From positions 1-45,000 of the forward strand of contig MCFG01000329.1 of assembly GCA_002104895.1 (NCBI GenBank): a stretch of DNA of 45,000 nt, given 5' to 3'. Both the position numbers and the translations under genes were made by a program. The DNA comes from Anaeromyces robustus. Taxonomy: Eukaryota; Neocallimastigomycota; Neocallimastigomycetes; Neocallimastigales; Neocallimastigaceae. Below the pieces are notes generated by a model. It saw nothing but the letters and a program-made list of their open reading frames with translations, had not been told where the DNA came from and did not search any database. Shown in pieces: positions 1 through 10,320 of this stretch; position 1 is the first letter of the stretch; each line of letters starts with the position of its first letter.

Positions 1-124
1 CTTTCTTTTTTTTATTTTTAATATATTTTTTATTTTTAATATATATTTATATATTATAATAATAAATAATAATTAAAATTCTTTTCCTTTTTTTCCTTTT
101 TTTTTATATTTTAAAATAAAATAG

Positions 125-1394
125 CTTGTTGCTTACATTATTGGTGAATTTGATTATGTTGAAACTATGGCTAATCCAACTGTTCCAGCAGATGCTAAAC
201 CAATTAAAATTAGAGTTTATACTTTAAAGGGTGAATCTTCTCAAGGTACTTATTCTGCTGAAGTTACTGCTCGTGTTCTTGAATATTTCTCTGAATACTT
301 TAATATTCCATATCCACTTCCAAAGGTAAATTTTATTTGTATATATATATATTAATAATAAAAATGAATGCTTTTTTTATTATTTTATTATTTTATTATT
401 TTTTTATTTTTTTATTTTTTTATTTTTTTATTTTTTTATTTTTTTTTTTTAATTTTTTTTTTATTTTATTTTATTTATATTTTTATTCAATTATTTAAAT
501 ATATATACATTTTTTTTATTTTTAATAAAATAAATATTATATTTAACATTTAATATTTATTTTATTTATTTATTTTTATATTTTATTTTTTATTTTATTT
601 TTTAATTAAAAATAAAAGATGGATTTAATTGCTATTCCAGATTTTGAATTTGGTGCTATGGAAAATTGGGGTTTAGTTACTTTCCGTACTGCTGCTTTAC
701 TTTTCGATGAAAATAAAAGTTCTGCTTCTAATAAGGAACGTGTTTGTACTACCGTTGCTCATGAACTTGCTCATCAAGTAAATAATAATTATAATTATAA
801 TAATAATAATAACAAAAAAAAATTATAAATATAAATATAAATATAAATATAAATATAAATATAAATATAAATATAAATATAAATATAAATATAAATATAA
901 ATATAAATAAATAAAATAAATAAAATAAATAAATAAATAATAATGATATTAATGAATTTATTTTTATTAATTATTATTATTATTGATGTTATTATTTTTA
1001 TTTATTTTATATTTTTATTTTTATTTTTTGTTTTATATTTTTATTTTTTGTTTTATATTTTTATTTTTTAAAATTATATATTTTATAATATTAATATTAA
1101 TATATATATATGTATATATTTATAGTGGTTTGGTAATTTAGTTACTATTCATTGGTGGAGTGAATTATGGCTTAATGAAGGTTTTGCTACCTTTGTTGGT
1201 ACTTTAGCTACAGATCACCTTTATCCAGATTGGAAAATCTTTACTTCCTTTGTTGATGAAGATTTACAAAGTGCTTTAACTTTAGATAGTCTTCGTAGTT
1301 CTCACTCTGTCCAAGTTGAAATTAATAAGGCTACTGAAGTTGATCAAATCTTTGATCAAATTAGGTATATAAAAATTTTTATATTTTGAAAATG

Positions 1395-1459
<65 letters not shown>

Positions 1460-1767
1460 TTCGTTTTATATTAATCTTAATATTATTATTTTTTTTTTCA
1501 TTTTATATTAATGTTAATATTATTATTATTTTCGTTTCATATTACAATTAATATTATTATTTTTAGTTATGAAAAGGGTGCTAGTGTTATTAGAATGCTT
1601 AATGCTTGTCTTGGTGAACAAAAGTTTATGGATGGTGTTCGTATTTATTTAAAACGTCATATGTATGGTAATACAGTTACAAAAGATTTATGGAAAGCTT
1701 TAAGTGAATCTAGTGGTATTGATGTTGAAAAATTAATGGGTTCTTGGATTAAGGATGTTGGGTAAAT

Positions 1768-1801
<34 letters not shown>

Positions 1802-3129
1802 TTTTTGAAATCATCAATTATTTATATATATATATAATTTTAAATAATTATATAAAAATAATATAAAAATAATATAAAATATTTTAAAATAATATAAAAT
1901 GAAATTAAATAAAATATAAATTACTATTACAGTTTTATATTATATATATTTATTATATATATTTATTATCTTAATTTTTTTACTTTTAATTTTTTATAAT
2001 TTTTTTTCTTCTTCTCTTTATTATATTATTCTTATTAATATTTTTTTATTCCAAAATTATTTTAATTTTTTTTTTTTTAGTTATCCAGTTGTTACTGTTG
2101 AAGATTTCAAGCAAGAAAATAATGAAGCTACTATTACTTTATCTCAAAAACGTTTCATTTCTTCCGGTGGTATGACTCCAGAAGAAGAAGCTAAATATGC
2201 TACTTGGTGGATTCCATTAGGTATTACTACTCATGCTTCTCCAGATAAACCATTAGATATTATTTTAACTGATAAAAAGCAAACTATTACTATTCCATAT
2301 CCAGAAGGTGAACATCAATTCTTTAAATTAAACTTTAATGAAAATGGTATGTATCGTGTTAAATATCCAAAAGAAGTTTTAAATACAATTGGTGAAGTTA
2401 TTAAGATTGGATTAGAAGATAAATCTAAAGAAATTATTAGTGTTTGTGATCGTATTGGTATTGTTGGTGATATTTTTGCACTTGCTAGAAATGGTACTGA
2501 ACAAACTGATAATGCCCTTGATTTATTACAATATTTCGAAAAAGAAACTGATTACAAGTAAGTAAAAAAAAAAAAAATAAAAGATAAAAAATAAAAAATA
2601 AAAATAAAAATTTATATATTATTAATATTAATATTAATATAAATATTTATTTAAAAAAAAAAAATTAAATTTAATTTATTATTATAATTTTTTTTTTAAT
2701 AATTAATAATATATATAAATATATATGATTATATAAATATATTAATATATTTAAATAATATTTTTTCCATTCTATTATTTATATTTCTATTATTTTTATT
2801 AAAAAAAAAAAAAAAAATGAAAATTAAAATTAAAATTAAAAAAAAAAAAAAATTATTAGTGTTTTATCTCAAATTTATACCAATATTCAAGAACTTAAAT
2901 CTTGTTGGTATTATAAGGAAGGTAGAGTTTCAGAAGCTTTAAAAAAAATTATTCATAAAATATTCTCTCCTCTTGCTGAAAAGTATGGTTTTGAAGCATC
3001 TCCTAATGATTCATTTATTGATTCAAAGATGAGAGCTTTTGCTATTAGTTCTGCTGCTTCTAGTGATGATAAAAAGTAAGTAAAAATTAAAAAAAAAAAA
3101 AATAATAAATAAAAAATAATAATAATAAA

Positions 3130-3161
<32 letters not shown>

Positions 3162-3975
3162 GATAGATATGAAATATTATTATTATACATTATAATGAAA
3201 AAATTTTTATTTATAATATTATTATAAATATTCTACATATAATAAAAAAAAATTTATCTATAATATTATTATAATAAAAAATATTTGTATATATTTATAT
3301 TTGATTAATGAAAAAATATATTTTTTTTAATTAATAATAATCAATTATTTTAGGATTATTGATGAACTTATTAGAAGATTAGAATTATATATTCAAGGTG
3401 ATGAAAATATTCTTAATCCAAATCTTCGTAAAACTGCTTATACTGCAGCTTTAAGAAATACTACTGGAGAAAAAGCTGAAAAACTTTATGATGGTATATT
3501 AAATATTTATCAAACTAATGAAATAGCTGATCAACGTCTTGTTGCTTTACAATCTCTTGGTTCTGTTAAAGATTCTAAATTAGTTCAACGTACCCTTGAA
3601 AATGCTTTAAATCCATCTTTAGTACGTTTACAAGATGTTATGTATAGTATTATTTATTTAACTATTGGTAATCCAAATCCAAGAGAAACTCGTCCAATTA
3701 CATGGCATTGGTTAGTTGATAATTGGTCTACTTTTGAAGAAAGATATAAAACGGTTGGTAGTATTTTAGGTGCACTTTTTAAGTATTCTACTTATGATTC
3801 CTGTGATTCAAAATATATTAAAGAAATTGAAGATTGGGTTAAAGAATTAGGACCAAGATTAGATATTATTCGTAGAACAGTTGATCAAAGTATTGAAGCA
3901 TTAAAAGAACAAAATGCTTGGGTTGAACTTGATAATGAATGTGTACAAGCTTGGGCTAATAAATATTTAGCTTAA
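125..3975 (+). CDS. M1 family zinc aminopeptidase (puromycin-sensitive/Ape2 type), 5'-partial, seven exons
   Basis: Exons read as 125-325, 619-777, 1126-1364, 1567-1761, 2081-2557, 2860-3075 and 3354-3975, all with GT..AG introns and one continuous frame of 702 residues to the TAA. Seen: the exopeptidase motif GAMENWG (visible residues 79-85), the zinc motif HELAH (115-119) and the third zinc ligand in WLNEGFA (E138), giving the family spacing HEXXH-x18-E. SYEKGAS holds the expected catalytic Tyr (Y201). The HELAHQ|WFGNLVT junction is split by an intron, which supports the exon model. From family knowledge, such enzymes remove N-terminal residues from peptides, mostly in the cytosol, and are about 860-880 residues long, so roughly the first 170 residues lie before the window. 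An acceptor TAG at 122-124 precedes the first exon. The C-terminal helical domain looks complete. I see no frameshift. Assigning it to a specific yeast orthologue (Ape2 or Aap1) is inference. Confidence 0.95.
829..907. repeat. Hexanucleotide microsatellite (TATAAA)n in aminopeptidase intron 2
   Basis: About 13 almost perfect tandem copies of a 6-bp unit directly follow the exon ending at 777. They lie wholly within the intron and do not touch the coding frame. Confidence 0.9.
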
Positions 3976-4437
3976 ACAAATAAAAAATTTTTTTTTAAAG
4001 AAAATAAAAAATAAATAAAAAATAAAAAATAAAAAGTCAAAATGAAAAAAAATAAAAAATAAAAACAATAAAAATGAAAGCAAAACAAAAAAATAAAAAT
4101 AAAAAAAAAAAAAATAAAATAAAACAAGGAAAAAAAAAAGTAAAAAAGTAAAAAAATTATAATATATATTCATAAATAAAATAATATAATATATACATAT
4201 AAAGAAATAAAATCATCATAATAATAAAAAAAAAATAAAAATAAAAAAAGAGATCATTTAAAAAAGTATAAAAAAAAATATAATGTATAAAAAATTACAT
4301 AAGCAAATAAAATAATAATAAAAAAAAATAAAATAAAATTATTTCTATATATTACATATATTAAGTGTTTTAATATATGTTTAAAAATTCCTTTTTTATA
4401 ATATAATAATATAATATAAAAGTTAATAATATGGTTG

Positions 4438-4473
<36 letters not shown>

Positions 4474-4562
4474 AAGAATAATTAATGATAAATTTTATCA
4501 TTAGATGAATTAAAATTTTATCATTAATGATGATTAGTTTTTTTTTCTTTTTTCTAAAACTT
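3976..4562. other. Intergenic: aminopeptidase 3' flank and LINE target site
   Basis: This is A-rich sequence after the stop codon, without any coding signal. It has an (AT)n run at about 4440-4470 and a perfect inverted repeat, TAATGATAAA at 4483-4492 and TTTATCATTA at 4494-4503. TTTATCATTA is repeated at 4517-4526. The stretch ends in the LINE target duplication. Confidence 0.7.
4551..4562. repeat. 5' target-site duplication of the LINE
   Basis: The sequence TTTCTAAAACTT is repeated exactly at 9759-9770, just after the element's poly(A) tail. The bases outside both copies differ, so the duplication is exactly 12 bp. Confidence 0.9.
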
Positions 4563-4563
4563 T

Positions 4564-4651
4564 CCTCTTCTGAGGACCTGTACTTCCATTCATTTGGAAT
4601 GCTCAGAAGAGGGTAAATGCCTGTCGATACATGGCGACGTTAAGGGCATTT
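4564..4651 (+). other. Structured 5' end of the LINE: two stable hairpins
   Basis: CCTCTTCTGAG (4564-4574) pairs perfectly with CTCAGAAGAGG (4602-4612), and a smaller stem TTCCA/TGGAA lies inside its loop. A second hairpin pairs AAATGCC (4615-4621) with GGCATTT (4645-4651), with GTCG (4623-4626)/CGAC (4635-4638) nested inside. The structure starts one base after the target duplication. Several LINE families carry a ribozyme or a protein-binding RNA at this place. Which of these applies here is unknown. Confidence 0.75.
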
Positions 4652-5167
4652 TTATGAAGTCTCCTCAATAATTGTTCTTTCTTCTAATAATATGTATAAG
4701 CTGGATATGCAGGAAATGAGATATTTGTATTTTCTTTTAAATTTATCTTTCATGTATTTCTGTATATTATCACTGTATGAATCTATTGTAATTGCTTTAA
4801 TTATTGTATGAGCTTGATTCACTCAAAAGCATGTGCTTATACTTTATTAGAATTTAGAATAGTTATTTTTGAGTTCTTCACCTTTAACTTTTTTTTTTAA
4901 TTTTCATGAATTTAAGAATTTACAAGATTTCAAATATATTTACATTCGCAAAAAGAGATTTTTATAACAACTATCAATATTCTACAAGTGTTTTTATAAT
5001 AGAGTAAAGAAGATAAACAATTGATAAATTTAAACAAAAGAAAAAAAAAAAAAAGAAAAAATTTACATTCAGTTATTACTAGTCTACATTTTTAACTCGA
5101 TTTTTTTAGTTTAGTACTTTCATTTTACTTTTTTTATTTTTTTCATCAATATTAAATATAGATCATA

Positions 5168-8100
5168 ATGGTACGAAATTTTTATAATAGTAACGAAAAT
5201 AGCAATGTTTTTGTTCGTGGATTCCGCTGTTATGGAACTGATATTAACAACACTAGCATTATCTTCATCAATGGCCTTCACTCATGGACCAATGCATATA
5301 TGATGGATTTTCTGGAATCAAATCTTAAGGAATTCAACAAGTACATTCTTTCAGTTAAACGATCTATGTGTTCTAGAGGTTGGTATTTTAGGATCAAAGT
5401 TTTATCATCTGACTTTAAATTCGATGATTTCAAAAAGAAATTTGTATCATATATCTCAAATGCTAGCTTGTCGTATAGTAATTGCACTCATTATATTCGT
5501 AAAAGGTCACTTCAACAGATCAGAAATCAACTATTTTCTCCTTCAACAAACTTTAATGATTCAATTAATAACCAAAGTAATTCTACAACAAACTTAAATG
5601 ATTCAATTAATAACCAAAGTAAGTCTACAACAAACTTAAATGATTCAATCAATAACCAAAGAAATTCTACAACAAACTTAAATGATTCAATTAATAACCA
5701 AAGTAATTCTACTACAACATCCTCACAATCTAATACTTCAGATTCTTTCCAACGCAACTCATTAGTTAGTATACACTCTAATCTCAACTCTCTTAATTCT
5801 ATCAAAGATAAATTTACTTTTTGTCTCAGTTGGAATACCAATGGATGGAACCACGAAAAGAAAGATAGTATCGAATACTTTATCACATTATTCAAACCTC
5901 TTTTTCTCTGTTTTCAAGAAACAAAGAACGGTTCTGGTGCCAATAGTAGTCAACCATGTAAAGTCACTATTCCCAATTACCGATATTTTGTTAGAAGAGC
6001 CGTTGATAGTATTCCAGGCATGAGAGGTTTATTTTTAGGTTATCATAAATCTTGTCAAGCAATACTTGAAGAGAATTCATTTAATTACATTATTTCCTTA
6101 ACTAATTATAATATCTACGACTCTAAATGCTCTGTTGGAAATGTATATATCCCTGTCAGCTCTCATTCTACACAAGTGAAGTGTGCTTTAGCAGAAGTTA
6201 TTGATTGGCTTAATATTCATCGTGATCATGCTTCTATTCTTGTTGGGGATTTTAACATGAAAACAGTGGACCTTGAAGAAAAAATATCACCGATTAATGG
6301 TTGGATAATTTTACCTCTCAATAGTTCAAGAATCTCTTGGGTTCAAGGTAATTTATCTTCAGATATTGATCATACTTTGGTTAATTATAAAATGTTGAAC
6401 CTTATATCTTATGCTTCCTTTATTGATTATCACCCAGTCTCTGATCATAAACCAATGTTAGTATATTGTAAGAAAAATTTTGTTGATCTCTCCTTTACTC
6501 ACCCAAAAAAGGTTGTTCAATGGAATAGAATTCGCTGTAAGGAAATGAAAAACGATATTGTTGACAATAACAAGTTTGCTATTTTAAATAATGAGATCTT
6601 TAATAATCCTTCTCTTTCTATTGATGATCTAGTTGATAAGTTTATTAATACTTCTAATTCAATTGCAGAGGACCTTGAAATTACATCTTCTACTGAAATT
6701 AGGAAATCAATGTTCCATATGTCACGTAATATTTACTGTCTTCAAAGAATCAAAAGCTTGAAGTATCGACAAATTAAAAAGAGCCATTTGGATTATGAAC
6801 CTAATCAATTTATTATCCTTGTTGCATCTTATAATAAATTATGCCAATCTATTCATAAAAAATGTAATGAATTTAGAAGACAAAACTATTTATTTTGGAT
6901 TAAAGTAGGCTGCGAGGCTACCTTAAAAAATGACAGCAGAAAATCATGGTCATGGATTAAGAAGAATATTAAAAATAACAATCAGGAGTTATTTATACCT
7001 CATCCTATCAGAGACCACCAAGATAACTTAGTGTATAGTACTAAAGATCAATTAGATGTTTGGTGCAATTATTATAAGAAACTTAGTTATGACTCTACTG
7101 GACATAGCATGAATAAAAAATTCTGGAAGAATTCTCCCGCTATTAATCGTATAAAGAGTGGAAATAACATAGTATGGGATATTAACCATGATATCAGCAT
7201 TGAAGAAATCAAAAAGGCCATCCTTTCTATCCCTAACTTTAAAGCCTCGGGTCCCGATGGTATCCCTATTGAATTTTATAAAGCTTTAATTCCTGATTCC
7301 TCTTCAAATGACTCTGTAAATAATGATTCCTATGTTCCGGCTGGTCTTAGTTGTTTCTGTTTCTTAATTAATCGTATTTGGAATGGTGATTTTCCTATTT
7401 TTTGGAATAATGCATCCATTGTTTCTATTCCAAAAAAAGGCGATCTTTCTAATTGTGATAACTATCGTGGTATCTCACTTATCAATAATGGTATTAAGAT
7501 TCTTTCGAAAATTATTGCTTCTAGAATTTCTGAATATGGTATAAGTCATGGATTCATCAGACCAGAACAATTTGGCTTTCGGAATAAGGAAGAATGTATT
7601 AGTCTTTATATCTCTATTCTTTCTATTTGTCAAAGACGTAAATTCAAAGGGGAAGATACTTATATAGCTTTTCTGGACCTTAAAAAAGCTTACGATTCTG
7701 TGCCCATATATAACATTTTGTCGAAAATTTATATTCTTGGTATACAAGGAAAATGTTTTCAATTTTTGGAGAACCTATATCTGTCTTCCAAAGCTTGTGT
7801 TAAAATTAATGGACAATTTTCCGATTCTTTCAGAATACTTAAAGGAGTTCGACAAGGATGTCCCTTATCTCCTATACTTTTTAATTTGTTTATCAACGAC
7901 ATCTTCAACGATTGCCTGCATAATGGTGTGAAAATAGATACTGAATATTGTTGTGGAGGATTATTTGCTGATGATATTGTTCTTTGTGCCCCTAGTAGAT
8001 CTCGTATGAACAAACTTCTTCGTTTAGTTGGTAAATGGGCTAAGGACAACGAGATGACTTTTGGAATTAATAAATGTGGCACATTAGCTGTTAGACATGA

Positions 8101-9487
8101 AAATTCGGAATATATTCTTAGAGAGGACCCTACCTTTTATTTAACAGGAATCGCAATCCCTAAAACAGATTGTTATACTTACCTTGGTGTTCCCTTTCAC
8201 AAAACTCTAGATTTAAAATTCGTTATTAGTAAAATGAAAAATAAAGTTAGTAAGGCTTTGTTTTCAATTCAGGGTTTTTTAAAAAATGATCTGATTCCTA
8301 TTCCTCTTAAAAGAATTTTATTCTCTGCAAAAGTTATTGGACAAGTTTCCTATTACGCGCCTTTGCTTGGTTCTAACAAAAACAATACTAGTTCTACACA
8401 AACAATAATTAACAAAGGTTTTTATTGGATTTTAGGCTACTCGAAACCTAATTCTTTTGTTTCTATTTATTGCATCTCAAAAGAACTCAATATTCCTCCA
8501 CTTTCTGGTAAATGTGCTTTAGCTAAGGTTAGATGTTTTAATAAGTGGAAGGACTCCAACTGCATTATCTCAAAGATAGTTAATAATGTTGCTACAACAA
8601 GAAAATGGACTTGGGACAAAGAAAGTAAAATATTAAATGATAAATTAAACAATATTTCATCCTCTACTAAAGAAATTATGGAATTCTATTGGGACAGAGA
8701 CATGAACAGTGATAAATCAATTAAAGCTAAAAATTATAAAATGTACAACTTTGAAGAATCAAGAAGTTACTTAAAGCTTAATCTAGAATTTCCTGAATAT
8801 AGCAAAGGTTTTCGGTGGATACTTAGGGCAAGATGTGGATATAAAATTGATGCTAGAGTTGCAAAAGCTGCTAAAATGATTAATAATTCTTGTCCTAATT
8901 GTTGTTCATGTTGTTTCCATTGTGAGAGTTATCAGAGAATTGATCATTGGTTTATAAATTTTTTCTTATTTAAAAATCTTCGTATTGATCACTTCTCTGG
9001 TTTAGATAGAAATTTTTTTTATTTTTTAGATAGTCTTTTTAATAGTTTAGTTAGGACCAGTAATAACCTTAGTGTGGATAATAGAATAAATAATATTGTT
9101 AAGGGTTATAAAAGTAGTAATAATAGTATAAGTAATATAGATATATTAGGTAGTAAAAAAATAGTTAATAGGTATAGAATATATATTTTTTTAATTGGTG
9201 GTAGAGATTATGGTTTTAGTGATAGAATTAACAATAGTCCATACAAAAAGGAATGGGAATGTTTGTTTAAGTGTCAGACTGAATCTGGTACTTATTCAAA
9301 ATCCCCATTCTTGTTGCGATCTGCGGCTCTATTGAATGATATCATGCCTGTTGTCTGTAAAAGACAACATATATTATTCAATAAATTTAAAACCAACCTC
9401 TCCAGGAACGTCAATGCTGATAACACAGTAGGACAGCCTAGTAGGGCAAATGCCGATCCTATTTCCGACCCTAGTGGAATAGGATAG
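5168..9487 (+). CDS. LINE polyprotein: apurinic-type endonuclease plus reverse transcriptase (1439 aa)
   Basis: This single protein would nick target DNA and prime reverse transcription of its own RNA. Residues 1-120 are unassigned and could be a small RNA-binding domain. Residues about 126-185 are four near-copies of a 14-residue Asn/Ser/Thr repeat. The endonuclease spans about 218-440 with WNTNG (N223), QET (about 250), GNVYIP, GDFN (about 361), SDIDH and SDHKP, as in exonuclease III-like LINE endonucleases. The reverse transcriptase spans about 640-1010 with ASGPDGIP, FLDLKKAYDSVP (about 835), GVRQGCPLSP (about 893) and the catalytic FADD (933-936). A Cys-rich segment at about 1241-1262 followed by H-W resembles the C-terminal CCHC-like motif of many LINEs. 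No RNase H domain is evident. The start at 5168 is the first ATG of the frame. The ORF is uninterrupted, so the protein may be functional. Confidence 0.93.
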   Translation: MVRNFYNSNENSNVFVRGFRCYGTDINNTSIIFINGLHSWTNAYMMDFLESNLKEFNKYILSVKRSMCSRGWYFRIKVLSSDFKFDDFKKKFVSYISNASLSYSNCTHYIRKRSLQQIRNQLFSPSTNFNDSINNQSNSTTNLNDSINNQSKSTTNLNDSINNQRNSTTNLNDSINNQSNSTTTSSQSNTSDSFQRNSLVSIHSNLNSLNSIKDKFTFCLSWNTNGWNHEKKDSIEYFITLFKPLFLCFQETKNGSGANSSQPCKVTIPNYRYFVRRAVDSIPGMRGLFLGYHKSCQAILEENSFNYIISLTNYNIYDSKCSVGNVYIPVSSHSTQVKCALAEVIDWLNIHRDHASILVGDFNMKTVDLEEKISPINGWIILPLNSSRISWVQGNLSSDIDHTLVNYKMLNLISYASFIDYHPVSDHKPMLVYCKKNFVDLSFTHPKKVVQWNRIRCKEMKNDIVDNNKFAILNNEIFNNPSLSIDDLVDKFINTSNSIAEDLEITSSTEIRKSMFHMSRNIYCLQRIKSLKYRQIKKSHLDYEPNQFIILVASYNKLCQSIHKKCNEFRRQNYLFWIKVGCEATLKNDSRKSWSWIKKNIKNNNQELFIPHPIRDHQDNLVYSTKDQLDVWCNYYKKLSYDSTGHSMNKKFWKNSPAINRIKSGNNIVWDINHDISIEEIKKAILSIPNFKASGPDGIPIEFYKALIPDSSSNDSVNNDSYVPAGLSCFCFLINRIWNGDFPIFWNNASIVSIPKKGDLSNCDNYRGISLINNGIKILSKIIASRISEYGISHGFIRPEQFGFRNKEECISLYISILSICQRRKFKGEDTYIAFLDLKKAYDSVPIYNILSKIYILGIQGKCFQFLENLYLSSKACVKINGQFSDSFRILKGVRQGCPLSPILFNLFINDIFNDCLHNGVKIDTEYCCGGLFADDIVLCAPSRSRMNKLLRLVGKWAKDNEMTFGINKCGTLAVRHENSEYILREDPTFYLTGIAIPKTDCYTYLGVPFHKTLDLKFVISKMKNKVSKALFSIQGFLKNDLIPIPLKRILFSAKVIGQVSYYAPLLGSNKNNTSSTQTIINKGFYWILGYSKPNSFVSIYCISKELNIPPLSGKCALAKVRCFNKWKDSNCIISKIVNNVATTRKWTWDKESKILNDKLNNISSSTKEIMEFYWDRDMNSDKSIKAKNYKMYNFEESRSYLKLNLEFPEYSKGFRWILRARCGYKIDARVAKAAKMINNSCPNCCSCCFHCESYQRIDHWFINFFLFKNLRIDHFSGLDRNFFYFLDSLFNSLVRTSNNLSVDNRINNIVKGYKSSNNSISNIDILGSKKIVNRYRIYIFLIGGRDYGFSDRINNSPYKKEWECLFKCQTESGTYSKSPFLLRSAALLNDIMPVVCKRQHILFNKFKTNLSRNVNADNTVGQPSRANADPISDPSGIG
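5544..5715 (+). repeat. 42-bp in-frame tandem repeat in the LINE ORF
   Basis: Four near-identical 42-bp units encode NSTTNLNDSINNQ-like repeats. They separate the N-terminal domain from the endonuclease, as a flexible linker would. The few differences between units suggest recent expansion. Confidence 0.9.
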
Positions 9488-9714
9488 ATCAATTTTACTT
9501 TAATTCTATATTTAGAATTAAGGGCTGTATGGATTTATTGTTTTTAAATATTATTATACTTCTTTTTTTCCTCCAGTATTATCTATTATTATCTATAATA
9601 TTTTACTGGTTTTTATTTTTTTTTTTAGTATCATTTTTTTTCATTATGTGTTTTTTTTATGATTCATGTATTTTAATATTTAAATTCAATAAAGTTGACG
9701 TACAAATTGTGTGC

Positions 9715-9758
<44 letters not shown>
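9488..9758 (+). other. LINE 3' UTR and poly(A) tail
   Basis: The 3' UTR runs to a unique 3' terminus (9694-9717, starting GTTGACGTAC and ending GTGCCAT) and then 41 A. An AATAAA lies just upstream, at about 9688-9693. The same 24-nt terminus recurs at 32335-32358. Confidence 0.85.
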
Positions 9759-9763
<5 letters not shown>

Positions 9764-9770
9764 AAAACTT
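9759..9770. repeat. 3' target-site duplication of the LINE
   Basis: This is TTTCTAAAACTT, an exact copy of 4551-4562, directly abutting the poly(A) run. Confidence 0.9.
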
Positions 9771-9886
9771 AAAAAATATTTGTATACATTATCAAAAAAA
9801 AAAAAAAAAAAAAAGTTACATTAATTAATGATTATTAATATATCTATTTTTTAAATAGTATTTATATTTATATTTATATTTATAAA

Positions 9887-10320
9887 AAACTGGATGATAA
9901 TATATATAATTTTATATATTATCGGCTAATTTTTATCCTGGTTGTTAAGGTATATATATCTTTAGTCTACATAAAGACTTTTAGTTTAACATTGCTTCTT
10001 TCTCAAGTAACAGTTGGTTGATTATTCTCCATAACAAGTTTTTACACTATAACAATGATACTTGCTTTTAGGTTAAGTATTTGAGGTGTAACTTTCTCAA
10101 ACCTTATAAAATAATATTAGTATATATATATAATATTAGTATATTGATTAGAACTTTTTTTTTTTTTTTTTTTAGAATTAAAAGTCCTAATATTTTAAGG
10201 TGGTACTCTCTATTATTGGAAGGTTTTTTTTTTTTTTTTTGGTAATCACTTTTCCTATATGGGATGTAGGACTTTTTAGACTGAACTCATAATTAAGTTA
10301 AGAGTTTATAGTGTTTAAGT
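9887..10320. other. Compositional island of unknown nature
   Basis: About 430 bp have clearly higher sequence complexity and G+C than the surroundings. It contains a perfect 11-bp hairpin (GATAATATATA 9896-9906 with TATATATTATC 9913-9923), a small AGTCT/AGACT hairpin near 9965-9981, and a 10-bp inverted repeat AAAAGTCCTA (10180-10189)/TAGGACTTTT (10267-10276). It does not encode a protein. It could be a mobile-element relic or a non-coding RNA gene. I recognise no known RNA family. Confidence 0.4.

Larger units (their letters stand above)
4563..9758 (+). mobile_element. Full-length LINE (non-LTR) retrotransposon, about 5.2 kb
   Basis: The element is bounded by a 12-bp duplication. It has a structured 5' leader of about 600 nt (4563-5167), one long ORF with endonuclease and reverse transcriptase (5168-9487), a 3' UTR (9488-9717) and a run of 41 A (9718-9758). 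No long terminal repeats are seen. The ORF has no stop or frameshift, the duplication is perfect and the tail is long, which together suggest a recent insertion. The body is clearly less A+T-rich than the flanking DNA, as expected of an incomer. A single endonuclease-RT ORF with a C-terminal Cys/His motif fits several LINE clades. I cannot assign the clade without a phylogeny. Confidence 0.93.

Noticed and set aside
4563-4613. Hammerhead ribozyme at the LINE 5' end, because CTGAGGA (4570-4576) fits the CUGANGA core
   Set aside because: No GAAA core strand follows at a fitting place and the CTGAG is consumed in the perfect 11-bp stem.
4614-4660. Classical HDV-like ribozyme using the GGCGAC at 4633-4638 as the catalytic strand
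   Set aside because: The pairing AAATGCC/GGCATTT encloses only 23 nt, too few for the other stems, and the 5' end does not start with the usual G. Only a looser, untested pseudoknot remains.
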